This document shows, piece after piece, positions 22,150 to 34,137 of a DNA stretch of 64,000 bases. The notes under the pieces are model-generated. The model was not told the DNA's origin and did not search any database. It saw nothing but the letters and a program-made list of their open reading frames with translations. Within the stretch, counting starts at the first letter, position 1. Every line of letters begins with the position of its first letter. This DNA is from Artemia franciscana (taxonomy: Eukaryota > Arthropoda > Branchiopoda > Anostraca > Artemiidae), in assembly GCF_032884065.1 (NCBI RefSeq), contig NC_088883.1, positions 23,679,637-23,743,636 on the forward strand, given 5' to 3'. Made by a program: the position numbers and the translations under genes.

Positions 22150-23200
22150 TTTAGGCCTAGCGGGTTACAAGAACATCTTAGAGAGATGCTTAATGGATCT
22201 ATTAAAAGTTTTTGTTTATATTTACCGGATTTTTAAAAATTCTACCATCTTTTAGATTTCACAATGGTAGCCAAGTTTCTTGGGAGAATTTGCAATGAAT
22301 TATTTGTGCTGGTTGAAGCAGTAGCTGCAACCTAGTAAAGAGCTAACTACTGCCCATAGTAACTTAGAGTTAAAAATGTTAAAATAGTCTTTTTTTCTTC
22401 TTTTTTGCAGGTCTAGTAGGCTACTAGACATAATAGAAAGATGTTTTAGAGCTCCCTCAAAAGCTGTCTTTCATACGCACGTGGTATATATAAATTCTGT
22501 CATCTGCAAGCGCCATATGGCATGAAAAATGGTACTATTTACGCCATTTCTCAAGTGGTGGAGCTAGCGGGCTACTGGAACATTATAGAAAGATTTTTGA
22601 CAGGTCATATCAAAGAAATATTGCTCATATCTAAGTTCTTCCTATAAATTCCACCATCGGGAAGGTCCAAATACCACTAAAAAAAAACTTTAGTGTCAAG
22701 TCTCAAGTGGAAAAGTTAAAGCTAGTGGGCTACCCGAACGTTTTAGAGTGATGTTTGATAGCTTATTTGAAAACTTTCGCTCATATCTACGTGCTTTTTT
22801 TATCAATTCTACCATTCGTAAGTGATGTACAGCACTGAAAACAACACTTTTGGCGCCACTTCTTAAGTGGAAAATCTTGTGAATATTTCCTACAAACACC
22901 AATACATTAAACTAGATTATAAAAGGCCTGGTTCTGTTAGAACAGCGTTGGTTTTCAAACTAGATTATCATGCGGTCGATTCCTGCTTGGACTTTTGGAC
23001 GGTTTTTCCCTTCTTGTGATTACTTTTCAGATAATCAACTATCTATGCAAATGTGATGTACTCTTTTTTTAAAGTATATCCCGGAAAGGCTCATTTTAAA
23101 GCTATTATTCGTATCTACGTAACTTTTATGCAATTTACCATCCATGAGTGCCGTATAGAACTAAAAACAGCCCTTATGGTGCCACTTTTTAAATGGAAGA
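22150..23200. repeat. Degenerate tandem repeat, period ~150-250 bp
   Basis: The words CTAGCGGGCTAC, ATTTTAGAAAGATG, GCTCATATCTA, AATTCTACCATC and TCTCAAGTGGAAAAG recur in the same order from about 22155, 22410, 22555, 22720 and 23060. The units are diverged and non-coding. Confidence 0.6.
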
Positions 23201-24350
23201 GTTTGGAAGCATAAAACGGTAACATTACAATAATTATGGTCCAAAGTCCTTAACTGGAGGTTTATAAGAGCCCACCACGCATACTCCGCCTCAAACTCTC
23301 GAAAAAAGTTAATAAAACTAAAATTAATTAAAACAAAAAATTTTTCAACCAAAAATCTAACAAAAATTAAGCCTGAACGATCAACAGTTTTGAATTGAAC
23401 CTTCAAACTCTATAATGAAGCCTGTATGCTAGTTTTAACAGCAGTAATCAAACAGTTCGTGGTAACGAACTGTAGTAAGGAGCGACCCGGCTCAATAGTA
23501 ACCAAAACTCTAAAAAATGGAATTTTGATACCAATAGCTACATCAAAAGACTTACATTTTAATGCTGATTTTAAATATATAAGTTTTATCAAGTTTAGTC
23601 TTACCCATCAAAAGTTACGAGCCTGAGAAAATTTGCGCTATTTTAGAAAATAGGGGGAAACACCTCCTAAAAGTCATAGAATGTTAACGAAAATTACACC
23701 ATCAGATTCAGCGTATCAGAGAACCCTATTGAAGAAGTTTCAAGCTCCTATCTACAAAAATGTGGAATTTTATAATTTTTGCCAGAAGGCAGATCACGGA
23801 TGCGTGTTTATTTGTTTGTTTGTTTTTTTGTTGTTTTTTTCTTTTGTTTTTTTCCCAGGGGTGATCGTATCGACCCAGTTGTCCTAGAATGTTGCAAGAG
23901 GACTCTTTCTAACGGGAATGAAAAGTTCTACTGCCCTTTTTAAGTGACCAAAAAATTGGAGGGCACCTAGGCCCCCTCCCACGCTAATTATTTTCCCAAA
24001 GTCAACGGATCAAAATTCTGAGATAGCCATTTTATTCAGCGTAGTCGACAAATCTTATGACTATGTCTTTGGGGGCAACTTACTCCCCCACAGTCCCCGT
24101 GGGAGGGGCTACAAGTTACAAACTTTGACCAGTGCTTACATATAGGAATGGTTATTGGGAAGTGTACAGGTGTTTTCAGGAGGATTTTTTGGTTGGGGGA
24201 GGGGTTGAGAACAGGGGGATATGCTGGGGGGACTTCCCATCGAGGAATTTTCATGGGGGAAGAAAATTTCCATGAAGGGGGCGCAGGATTTACTAGCATT
24301 ATTTGAAAAAAAGCAATGAAAAAATAAATATGAAAAGTTTTTTTTTCAGC

Positions 24351-24590
24351 TGGAAGTAAGGAGCAGCATTAAAACTTAAAACAAACAGAAATTATTACCC
24401 ATATGAGGGGCTCACCTCCTTCTAATGCCTCGCTTTTTACGCTAAAGTATTTTTAAGTAATGCCAACTATTATTCTACGGCTTTTGTAATTCAGTGGTCA
24501 TTCTTAATGAATTGGGACAAAATTTAAGATTTAGTGTAGAGAGAGAGGTACTGACGAGGGGGCGAATCCTCTCATATATGAACCCTCTCA
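24351..24590. repeat. Foldback module, subtype 1
   Basis: Same arms as 9345-9572 and 11659-11890. It is followed by repeated CCTCTCATATA words to about 24655, one forming CTCTCATATATGAGAG. Confidence 0.7.
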
Positions 24591-24772
24591 TATAATGAGA
24601 ACCCTCTCATATATGAGAGAGCGGACCCTCTCATATAACCCTCTCATATATATCTTCTACGTGGAAAAAAATATTTGGCTACAGTCCTTGCAAAATAACA
24701 AAAGAATAAACGGTGAAAACTTCTAATCTTTGGAAACGGACAAAAACAAATCAGAAAAGATATTACGCAGCC

Positions 24773-25190
24773 ATGGATGGGAGATATATGGCCAAAACGA
24801 AAGAGAATCCGAGTTTGTCTAACGGTGATCAAGATTACGGACCAAATTGCAACAAGTCTGATATGAATACAGAAAAATTTCAAATCGCAAAGGCTGATTA
24901 TGTTGCAAAAAATATGAATCTTGATGGAGCCAAACTGCAGGAGATCTACGAAAAATACAAAGGGGCAAAACGATAACTGGATATTTGAGAGGAGCAAAAG
25001 GGTTACTGCCACTTATTTTCATTGAATAGCTCCTCGAAAAAAAAAAGCTCAAACCGCACCCATTGTGGGTTCGGATCAAGAATATCCGAATTATAATTTC
25101 AAATCTATTCGAATGCTTAGGAGAATTCAACTGGAGGCTATTGCACTGACGGCGTATTAGCAGAGAAAAGGAGTATCATCTGGCACGTAC
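24773..25190 (+). pseudogene. YqaJ-type nuclease, N-terminal half, copy 2
   Basis: It reads MDGRYMAKTKENPSLSNGDQ and on to YEKYKGAKR, then in shifted frame ERSKRVTATYFH, a stop, APRKKK, and in-frame RIQLEAIALTAY before another stop. It matches 12057-12465 closely but has independent point changes, for example an eight-base insertion after 'CCCATTGT'. The C-terminal half with the catalytic residues is absent because of the deletion in this copy. Confidence 0.7.
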
Positions 25191-25789
25191 GCAGGGGGGC
25201 CTTCGGTCCCCCCCCCCGAAATTTTGTGAAATGCTTGAAGCCTTTTTTGGGGAATTTTACAGCATGCAATTATCCGGTCAAGTCAAGCCCAATTATTAAC
25301 CCATTTTCTGTCTAACTTTTTATCCTTTTTGAAGTAATTAGCAATTGTACTGCTATTTTTTTTTTGTAAAGAGAGTTTGCTTTCCACGCCAAAACAGAAT
25401 TATCCTTGATGTTAGGGCGTTTATCCCCCCATTTCAGGATAAAGTACAGCTTTTAATGGATCAATTTTGGAAACTATTATTTTTCATTAAAATATACGTT
25501 TTTGCAATAAAAGAACTACCCCCCACAGCACCAGTATTGCACTGTTAACCCTAAAATTTCCCTTTCAGGGGGATATAATAGATTGATCACTAGTTCTAAA
25601 TCGCTATGAACATAACCTTCAGGAACCTATCACTTTAAATGACATTAATTTAATAGTATATGCATTACTCCGCAAAGCAAAGTATGATTACCCCGGTTCC
25701 AAACCGCGGTAATCCAGTTATTTATGAACGGGCCTATAAATAATCAACTATCTGAGATAATGGGGGAAAACCAAATTATTCTAAGATTC

Positions 25790-25803
25790 GGCACTATTAG
25801 GAA
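25790..25803. other. Empty Helitron target site
   Basis: GGCACTATTAGGAA here equals the joined flanks of Helitron A (left flank ending 14263, right flank beginning 16147). It proves the exact limits of that insertion and shows no target-site duplication. Confidence 0.92.
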
Positions 25804-25859
25804 TAAAATAAGATGCCGTGGAACTAAAATGGACGAATAGACTATAACTTTAGATTAAA

Positions 25860-26815
25860 AAAAAAATAATCTTCATACATTTTATAGGCCTACAATCGGT
25901 GTTTCTTTACTTTTAAAGGCCAATAATGTTTAAAATAATGTGTTTTTAAGAATGATATTCTTTTTAAAAATAATGTTCATATATTCTATAAGCCTACAAT
26001 CAGTGTTTCTTTACTTTTAAAGGCCAATAATGTTTGAAATAATGTTTTTTAGAATAATATTCTTAAAAAAAAATAATGTTCATACATTTTACAGGCCTAC
26101 AATCAGTTTTTCTTTACTTTTAAAGGCCAATACTGTTTAAAATAACGTGTTTTTAAGAACAATAATCTTTTTAAAATAATATTCATACATTTTATAGGCC
26201 TACAATCAGTGTTTCTTTACTTTTAAAGGCCAATAACGTTTAAAATAATTTTTTTTTTTAAGAATGATATTCTTTTTAAAAACAATATTCATACATTTTA
26301 TAGGCCTACAATCAGCGTTTCTTTACTTTTAAAGGCCAATAAGGTTTTAAAATTAATGTGTTTTTAAGAATGTTTCAGTGTTTCTTTACTTTTAAAGGCC
26401 AATAACATTTAAAATAATGTGTTTTTAAGAATGATATTCTTTTTAAAAACAATACTTATACATTTTATAGGCCTACAATCAGCGTTTCTTTACTTTTAAA
26501 GGCCAATCATATTTAAAATTAATGTGTTTTTAAGAATGATATTCTTTTTAAAAATAATGTTCATACATTTTATAGGCCTACAATCAGTGTTTCTTTACTT
26601 TTAAAGGCCAATAGTATTTAAAATAATGTGTTTTTAAGAATAATGTTCTTTTTAAAAATAATGTTCATACATTTTATAGGCCTACAATCAGTGTTTCTGT
26701 ACTTCTAAAAGCCAATAATGTTTAAAATAATGTGTTTTTAAGAATATTGTTCTTTTTAAAAATAATGTTACTTAATTTTATAGGCCTAAGATCGGTGTTT
26801 CTTTACTTTTAAAGC
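25860..26815. repeat. 104-bp satellite array, copy 2
   Basis: About nine to ten units of the same satellite as 16215-17100, with one truncated unit near 26370. Confidence 0.92.
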
Positions 26816-27118
26816 CAAACTGTTATCTGCTTTGTAACAACTATGTAACCAAAATTGTATGATTATTCAAAGCTGTATGATTAGTACAACCCTTTTAAAT
26901 AGTAAAGGAAGAATATTTTAAATAGGCAATTTTAAAGAAAACTGATAACAAAAAGAATTCACGGCCAAAAATTTTAGAATCTTGTGGCAAATCGAGAGGC
27001 TACTTTATAATTCTCTACGTCTTCTAAAAGTAGTTTTATTACTACTTTTAAAAATTAAAGGTGTTCCCACTAATAAATTTTTTTATAAGGCTCTAAAGAA
27101 AAAAAAAATGCAAATTCG

Positions 27119-28106
27119 TTCGCCCTATTCATGTTAAAGCTTTTCAATGAAGCCACAGTATTTTTTTCATCAAAGAATCTTTTCCTGTCTGTTGTGAATA
27201 AGCATAAACCTGGGAGAATGACCTTAACAAATTTATTGATCGAGTCTTCAGATGGTGATGGCTGAAAATTTAATGGAACAATTCCAGCCAATCAGACAGT
27301 TTCGCCTAAAGAACTATCGTGGAAACAGTTAGGAAAGGGGAAAGGGGAAACAAGGGGATGCGCACTCTCGGATTCTCATTAGATACGTGAAAGGTAAACT
27401 TCTAAAATCTAAAAGCCTTAGGAAAATATGTTTACAATCGAAGTTGTAAAACAGGAGCGGATCTACAACAAAATCTGGAGGGCCTTTTGTGAAAGGCCAC
27501 CGATGAGAAAAACATTGGGGGGGGGGGCAATGGGACAAAGGTGCCAATAATTGACCGAATCAATAAATTTATTCTAAAAAAGAGAAAAACAAGGAATGAG
27601 GGTGACTTAAGAATTTTGGGGGCCTGAATCCACCACTGTACTAAAACGTATGTTTATAAAATTCCGATCGGAATTACCTTTTGAATAATTAATCGCTGCT
27701 ATTATGATGAGTCGCTAAATTCAATGCAATATTAATTATCCTATATGCTATGAAAAGAGATCTTGCTCTATGAGCAGACATATCAGCAAAATGAATTTGT
27801 GTACAAGGAACCTTTAAAAAGGGATCAAAAATTTGACGGGTTTATTTCTTCTGATTTAATTACCAGAAAACCAAAAAAAAAATCATAAGTGACACCTGGT
27901 AGCTTTTTTTGTAAATGGTCTGGAGCGTAAAAAACCTAAAAATTGGAACAAATTTAAAGTGGTATAAATTAAAAAAAAAATATTAAAAATTTATTGACCG
28001 GATTAAAAATTCTAGATTTATAAAATTTACTTCCCTACTATTTTTAATGCGTTTTTAAATTTTGGTGTCCAGCGGGGCATAAATAAAAGCAACGAATACA
28101 TATTGA
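27119..28106. other. Unassigned AT-rich DNA
   Basis: No gene is recognised. G-run at 27517. Confidence 0.4.
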
Positions 28107-28111
28107 ACTCA

Positions 28112-28320
28112 AATTATAGGTGTTTTTATGGCAATTGGTACTTACTAAGTGACACATAGCGTTCGCAATTTCTGTCGATCTGTCTGTCGGCTTCGCTTTC
28201 GCTAGTTCGGGCACTTCCAGATAAACTAGGACGGTGAAAGTTGGCAGGCGTATCATGAACCAGACTAGAATAAATTAGAAATAATATCTTCCCCAATTGA
28301 ACCACATGAGGGGGGGGAGC
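28112..28320 (-). mobile_element. HINE-like element, 3' end fragment
   Basis: It carries TTTTTATGGCAATTGGTACT, a CTGTCTGTCGG microsatellite remnant and the GGGCACTTCCAGATAAACTA word, which match the terminal region of the elements at 38935 and 42070 in the same orientation. Confidence 0.65.
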
Positions 28321-28363
28321 GAGCAAAGGAGATAGTTGAGAGGAATTTTCTTTGCTGATCCAA

Positions 28364-28860
28364 CAAGAGCTAAGAGCTCATTTGGCACTTGTGACGAGGC
28401 CAGAAGAGCTAAGAGCTCATATGGTATGAGCTCTAGCAAAATCCTAAGATTCAATAGATAGATTTAAAAAGGAAAATCCGAGGCTTGATGTCGGTCGGGA
28501 AAATAAGAGCTCTGAGACACGAGGTTCTTCTAAATATTAAAATACATTAAGATCCGATCAACCACTCGTAAGTTAAAAATACCTCGTTTTTTCTAGTTTT
28601 TCCTCTTCCTTCAGCCCCCCAGATGGTCAAATCAGGGGAAAAGACTTTAGGAAGTCAATTTGTGCAGGTCCCTGACATGCTTACCAATTTTCATCGTTTT
28701 AGCCAGTCCAAAAGCACCGAACTCGCCAAAGCACTTGACCCCCCCCCCCAATTCCCCCGAAGAGAGCAGATCCAGTCCAGTTATATGAATCTCGTATCTA
28801 CGATATTTGCTTATTCTACACACCTCTGTGGGTTTTTGTGGATTTGATAGAGATAATAAA
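28364..28860 (+). mobile_element. HINE-like element, 5' fragment
   Basis: It begins CAAGAGCTAAGAGCTCATTT, the same start as the element at 47515, and runs through the first unit and a half of the ~280-bp repeat before truncation. Confidence 0.65.
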
Positions 28861-28870
28861 AAATAAACTG

Positions 28871-30944
28871 TCACATCGACTTTTCTAAAAACCTCTATTT
28901 CAAGACCATAGAGATAAATGAAAATATGAATGGCATATTGTTTGAAACAGCTTGATTATCTAAAAGAAAATTTCGAAGAAAATTTAACTTATGTCGTCTA
29001 ATTTCTTCAAAAACTTGTTTTTAGTTTTTTTTTTTCGAAAACGAACTCTATTGAAACGACAAACTTTTTTTTTTTGGCCATATTACAGCCTATAAATTCA
29101 ATAATGATCAGGGATTGGTAAATGGTTGTAATGATGTATTTTTAAAGAAGATATTGCCTTTTTTATTACATAAGAAACTGTCTTCTGATGCCATTGTTTT
29201 TCATTCGATTACGGCCATATATTGTTTTAAATACATTTATCTTTGGACACAAAATTATTTCCTGTTACTTAGGAGTGTGGATTCCACATTGAATCTTATT
29301 TACAGAATTGGGTTGACAACGACTTGATGTATTACGATTTAGATAATTTTCTGGCAAGGTGTATGTCAAGGGCTCGTAGATAACTATGCATGGAGTATTT
29401 AAGATACCAAAAGGATTACGTTTCAATTGCCTAATTTTCTAACCCTCAATCCGCCTATAATTAAAAACCAAAAGAGTCTTCGGGACTTGTTATCTAATTC
29501 TTCTTAGTTTTCACGTATACTTTCAGGTTACAACTTTATTATTTGTCCTACTGCGGAAGGGGGGATAGTAGTCCTAGTAGTGGGGGCTTAAAAAGGTGCT
29601 TAAAATTTTTGTTCCATGAGTCTCCTCCCGATCTTGTAGGACCTTTGGTTTGATGGAATTACTCCTGAGAAAACTTATACCATCGAAACACATATTAAAA
29701 ACGCTTCCAAAGGGAAAATCCTGCCATAGAACTTTTTTCCTGCTGAAACTTTCCTCGGGACAATTCCACTTCAACATTCACCCCGTATGTAAAGAGGAAG
29801 AAAGACAAAAAAAAAGAATTAGGGAGAGGAATTCATGGTAATTCTTCCCAAAAATTTTCTTCCCATTGAAATTACCCTAGGCAATCTCCTCCTCCCCTGC
29901 ATAAAACTCCCTCGTAAAAAATATCTGCATGGTTCCTAATAGTAGTGGCCAGTGTTTACCCGAACCCCCTCGTGGAAAGTACCCATCGGACAACACCCCC
30001 CTCTTCATGCACGCATGTAGAGATGCACGCCCAAAGAAGAAAAAAAAATTAAAAAAAAGAATTTGGCTGAGAAATTCTAGGTAATTCTTCCCAAAAATTT
30101 TCTCCCACTGAAAATATCCTAGACAATCTCCCCCTCCTCTGCATAAAACTCCCCCGTAAAAATATCTTCATGGTTCTTAATAGCGGTGGCCAGTTTTACC
30201 CCTTACCCCCCGGGGAAAATAACCCTCCGGAAAACACCTCGTTTCTCCGTGGAGTATATAGGAAAATGGAACATGATGGTTTCTAATAGGAAAAGAAAAA
30301 TGTTAACTTTTTCCATGAAAAAAAAAATATAATAAACAGTCCAGCGCAATAACGCTGCATAAGTAAAGAACGATGTTGGGATTGGGATGATCCATTTTTA
30401 ATTTTTTTTTTCTTTTTTTGATCATGGCACTTCGTGTATAAGAAGTTGACGTTGAAATGTTGAATGGCTCATTCTATCGAAAATTAAGAGGGTTAGTGCC
30501 CATTCTAATAGTCGAAAGTGACTGAAGGGCAAATAGATCCCCCCCTCCCACTCCTATCATTTGCCCAAAAACCTCCGACCAAGATCTTGATAGCAATTTT
30601 GTTCAGCGTAGTTGAAACGTCTGGAAATTATCTTTGAGGATGACCCCCCCCCCTCAGAGTCCCTTTTAAGAGTCAAAAAAGATCGTGGGCAACTACCCCC
30701 CCCCCCTCAATTCATATAATTTTTTTCGAAATGCAACTAAAAGACATTTTGAAATAGCCATTTTATTCAAAATAGTCCGAAAATCATATAAAAAGGCTTT
30801 CCGGGGGGCATTTTCGAAGGGATTGATGTTAACCTTCAAAGGAGGCTCATTTGGTTGAAAATTGTTTTATTGTTTTGTACTTTGGGAGGGATGGACATAC
30901 ATCAAAGGTTGTATTTTAATGCCAAAACATCTAAGCTCTCATTG
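28871..30944. other. Unassigned, with a C-rich tandem duplication
   Basis: No gene is recognised. A ~170-bp C-rich segment at 29836-30003 is repeated at 30084-30250 (shared TTCTTCCCAAAAATTTTCT and TAATAGT/CGGTGGCCAG words). C-rich segments continue to 30710. Confidence 0.5.
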
Positions 30945-31150
30945 AGCCTTCAGAAAAAAACAGAATTAGTTTTAAAGCAATGACGAGGGGAGGACGGAGG
31001 TAAAGATTGATATATAAACCCCAAGAACATAGCCAGGATATTTTTTTTTTTTTTTGGGGGGGGGGGTATATATCCTGGAGAGGAGTACAACAAAGACTTT
31101 AAAGACACATTGGAAACCGAATAAAATTGATATTTCATCCTTTCGACTTT
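30945..31150. repeat. Dispersed repeat R1, copy 2
   Basis: Matches 18228-18500 and 34970-35245 through GAGGACGGAGGTAAAGATTG, the homopolymer run and ACACATTGGAAACCGAAT. Confidence 0.65.
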
Positions 31151-31234
31151 CATTATACACCATTTTATGATACATTCATTATTTTCACCGTTTTACATTA
31201 GTAACTAGTTGGTGGGGACGCTTCGTTTCTTCGC

Positions 31235-31400
31235 ACATTCTTCGCTGTCCTATTGTATGTGCATATAAATAGAATGTCAGGTTTACCGACTCTTGAACAT
31301 GCAACATATATTTGTCCATGTGAAAATCAATCTGTATTCAGATCTATACCGCATTTTTCTAATGATTGCCCTTGAGCTTTGTTGATGGTGATTGCTCATC
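31235..31400 (-). pseudogene. PIF1-type helicase C-terminus in Helitron B
   Basis: It reads KAQGQSLEKCGIDLNTD, a stop, then [20 protein letters not shown], and ends near the 3' terminus. Motif V (KAQGQ) and motif VI (YVACSR) of the Helitron helicase are present. It is a fragment only. Confidence 0.8.
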
Positions 31401-31740
31401 GACATGCGTCCCTTTCGTCATTTATATATCCCCCTTCTGTGCCCCCCGGCGTCCCCGTTGTAGTTATGTTCCGTCGTTATTTATATTCCCTGTGTCCCGG
31501 TCATCATTTGTGTCCCGGTGTCCCGGTCTGTAATTTCTCTCTGAGTGTCCCGGTCGTCATTTAAATTCCCTGTGTTCCAGTGTGTTGATCTTGATTTTCG
31601 ATTTGGGCACACCAAACGACGTCATTTGGAAACATGAGGTATATTTTCTGATGTTTAATAAAAAAAAAAACGGTTAGATTATGACGTAGTTGCTGTAAGC
31701 AGTCTTCAATGGCTCTGGTGGTGCAGCCAGTTGAGGAAGC

Positions 31741-32095
31741 TTAACTTTTCCTGAGGCGTAACACATCTACTAACGCTATAAACATCGACTGGGCTGTACC
31801 TGATTCCTCGGCACGCTTTCTTTTGGCATTATCTCTTTGAGCCGCAAGGCAGTTTTCACGTTGCTCTTGTGATTCCTCGGCACGATTTTTTTTGGTAATT
31901 TCTCTTTGAGACGCAATCCTGTTCTCACGTTGTTCTTTTGAGTCCTCGGCACGCTTTCTTTTGCTTCTTTCTTTTATCCGCAAGCCTTTTGGGATTATCT
32001 CTTTGAGCCGCTTCTTCGGCTGTTTCTTCTGCCACTGTAGGATTCATACTAAAATTTCTCGCACGATTTGATTCCTCGGCTGTTTCTTCTGCCAT
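31741..32095 (-). pseudogene. Helitron Rep/helicase N-terminus in Helitron B
   Basis: It starts at ATG 32095 (MAEETAEESNRARNFSMNPT), continues EEAAQRDNPKRLADK, shifts frame near 31983 and continues KRKRAEDSKEQRENRIASQ, with the ~20-residue charged unit (KRKRAEESxEQRENRLAxQR) repeated about three times. It ends at 31741. The same N-terminal repeat is seen at 57990, 60713 and 63850. Function of this leader is unknown; it precedes the Helitron_like_N domain in the full protein. Confidence 0.7.
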
Positions 32096-32235
32096 TGTAG
32101 GATTTATACTGAAATTTCTATTTGAATCGCCCCATTATATACTTATAATGATGCATATACAAAGCCTTATATACTTATAATGACGTCATATGCGTACAAA
32201 CAAACAAAGATACAACTTGTTTTTATATAAATAGA

Positions 32236-32390
32236 CTAGCTGTTGATGTGGTGCTTCGCGCCACACCAACACCTAGTTACCCCCCCCCCCCCCCGAGTCC
32301 CCTCGCGCTCGTTAGTCGTTACGCCCCATATTAGTTACGCACCATTGTAATTGTGTTCCTGTGTCCCACCTGTGAATATATATATATATA
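32236..32390 (-). mobile_element. Helitron C, 3' end
   Basis: On the minus strand this is the 3' tail: CCTGTGAATATATA-type sequence reversed, a long C/G run, a GGTGTGGCGCGAAGCACCAC hairpin and CAACAGCTAG ending at 32236. The body of C is cut by Helitron D, which inserted into its (TA)n run. Confidence 0.8.
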
Positions 32391-33955
32391 CTAGCTGTTG
32401 GGGTGGCGCTTCGCGCCACCCCAACACCTAGTTGGTGGGGGCGCTTCGCGCCCCCCCCAAGCCCCCCCGCGCGCGTAAGTCGTTACGCGCCATAATAGTT
32501 ACGCGCCATTGTAGTTGTGTCCCTATGTCCCACCTGTGAATATAGATATATATATATATATATGGTTTTAACTACGTAAAACTTGCGAATATACAACATT
32601 CTTTGCTGTCCCATTGTCTTTGCATATAAATAGATTGTCAGGTTATCCCCCTGTTTCCCCCGGTGTCCCCGTTGTAGTTGTGTCCCTGTGTCCCGGTCGT
32701 CATTTATATTCCCTGTGTCCCGGGTCCCGGTCATCATTTGTATCCCGGTGTCCCGGTCTGTATATACATTCGTTTTTTAGTTTTGTTTTTCTCCTTTATT
32801 TTTTTCCTTTTTTTTTCTTTTTTAGCTTATTTAGATTTTTAGATTTTTTAGTTTTTTTTATTAGTTTTTAGTTTTTATTTCTTTTTAGTTTTTTTGTCCC
32901 GGTCGTCATTTATATCCCCCTGTTTCCCCCGGTGTCCCCGTTGTAGTTGTGTCCCTGTGTCCCGGTCGTTATTTATATTCCCTGTGTCCCGGTCGTCATT
33001 TGTATCCCGGTGTACCGGTCTGTATATACATTCGTTTTTTAGTTTTGTTTTTCTCCTTTATTTTTTTCCTTTTTTTTCTTTTTTAGTTTATTTAGATTTT
33101 TAGATTTTTTAGTTTTTTTATTAGTTTTTAGTTTTTTTTTCTTTTTAGTTTTTTTGTAGTTTTTACCTTCTTTTTAGTTTTGTTAATTTTTTTTTTTACT
33201 TGTGTCCTGGTCGTCATTTATACTCCCTGTGTCCCGGTGCTTTGTTGATTGCTAATCGAACATTCCTTTTGTCCTGGTCGCTTTCTCTTTGAGTGTCGTC
33301 ATTTATTTTTTTCTTTTTTAGTTCTTTTAGTTTTTACCTTTTTTAGTTTTTTTTTAGTTTTTAGTTTTTTTAGTTTTTTACCTTTTTTTAGTTTTTTTAG
33401 TTTTTTAGCTTTTTTATTTTTTTTATTAGTTTTTAGTTTTTTTGTAGTTTTTGCCTTTTTTTTTAGTTTTTTGTCCTGGTCGCTTTCTCTTTGAGTGTCG
33501 TCATTTATTAGTTTTTTCCTTTTTTTTTTTTAGTTTTTTATTGGTTTTTACCTTTATTTTAGCTTATTTTTCAGTTTTTTCCTTTTTTTTAGTTTTTTTT
33601 TATTTTTTATTTTTTTTAGTTTTTTACCTTTTTTTAGTTTTTTTAGTTTTTTTAGTTTTTTAGCTTTTTTACTTTTTTTATTAGTTTTTAGTTTTTTTTT
33701 GTAGTTTTTGCCTTTTTTTAGTTTTTTCAGTTTTTTTTTTAGTTTTTTATTGGTTTTTACCTTTATAGTTTTTTTAGTTTTTTAGCTTTTTTATTTTTTT
33801 TATTAGTTTTTAGTTTTTTTTGTAGTTTTTGCCTTTTTTTAGTTTTTTCAGTTTTGACGTCACCTAATCCAGTTTTTTCAGGTGACGTCACCTGACACAT
33901 CCATCCACACATCCATCCACACATCCACAGACAGACAACTTATTTTTATATATAT

Positions 33956-33958
<3 letters not shown>
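32391..33958 (-). mobile_element. Non-autonomous Helitron D (1568 bp)
   Basis: On the minus strand it begins TCTATATATATAAAAATAAG at 33958 and ends with the paired hairpins and CAACAGCTAG at 32391. It has two CRE-like TGACGTCA sites in its leader (33855-33862, 33883-33890), long ACTAAAAAA arrays (33015-33850), two minisatellite blocks and only the last ~25 residues of the helicase ([20 protein letters not shown]). Both flanks are (TA)n, so it inserted into a TA run. Confidence 0.88.
32640..33015 (-). repeat. Minisatellite blocks in Helitron D
   Basis: Two blocks of the ~26-bp CCGGGACACAGGGA-type repeat (32640-32760 and 32890-33015), each followed by the same A-rich spacer. The block-plus-spacer unit itself is duplicated. 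Confidence 0.85.

Positions 33959-34022
<64 letters not shown>
33959..34022. repeat. (TA)n microsatellite
   Basis: About 64 bp of TA, the right flank of Helitron D. Confidence 0.95.
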
Positions 34023-34025
<3 letters not shown>

Positions 34026-34137
34026 TTTGACTCTTTTTGTGGTTTGTTGACTCTCGGTAATCCTAAGATTCTGGTTATATCAATCACGTATCTAAGGCTT
34101 GTGTTTATTCTTCCCACCAAGTTTCATCCAGATCTCA

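Larger units (their letters stand above)
19130..22150. other. Unassigned region with low-complexity tracts
   Basis: No gene is recognised. It holds an AT-rich self-complementary patch (about 21008-21100), a poly-T tract of about 37 bases ending near 21717 and a (TA)n run at 22056-22127. Confidence 0.5.
23447..27118. mobile_element. Palindrome-headed element, copy 2
   Basis: Same order and boundaries as copy 1 (10769-17397): head palindrome, 5' region, foldback module, YqaJ N-terminal half and 104-bp satellite. It lacks the 12961-14086 segment of copy 1 and the Helitron. At 25796/25797 the sequence CACTA-TTAGGAAT is the uninterrupted target of Helitron A. Confidence 0.7.
31205..32235 (-). mobile_element. 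Non-autonomous Helitron B (1031 bp)
   Basis: On the minus strand it starts TCTATTTATATAAAAACAAG at 32235 and ends CCACCAACTAG at 31205. It keeps the Rep/helicase N-terminus (32095-31741), a short minisatellite and the helicase C-terminus (31400-31235); everything between is deleted. Its 5' end directly abuts the 3' CTAG end of Helitron C at 32236. Confidence 0.85.

Noticed and set aside
24560-24660. CRISPR-like spacing of CCTCTCATATA repeats
   Set aside because: Repeats are only 11-14 bp, directly adjacent, and the context is eukaryotic; a simple tandem repeat explains them.
33249-33663. Hydrophobic FFSFLVLLVF-type open frames suggesting membrane proteins
   Set aside because: They are translations of the T-rich (complement of ACTAAAAAA) arrays in Helitron D.
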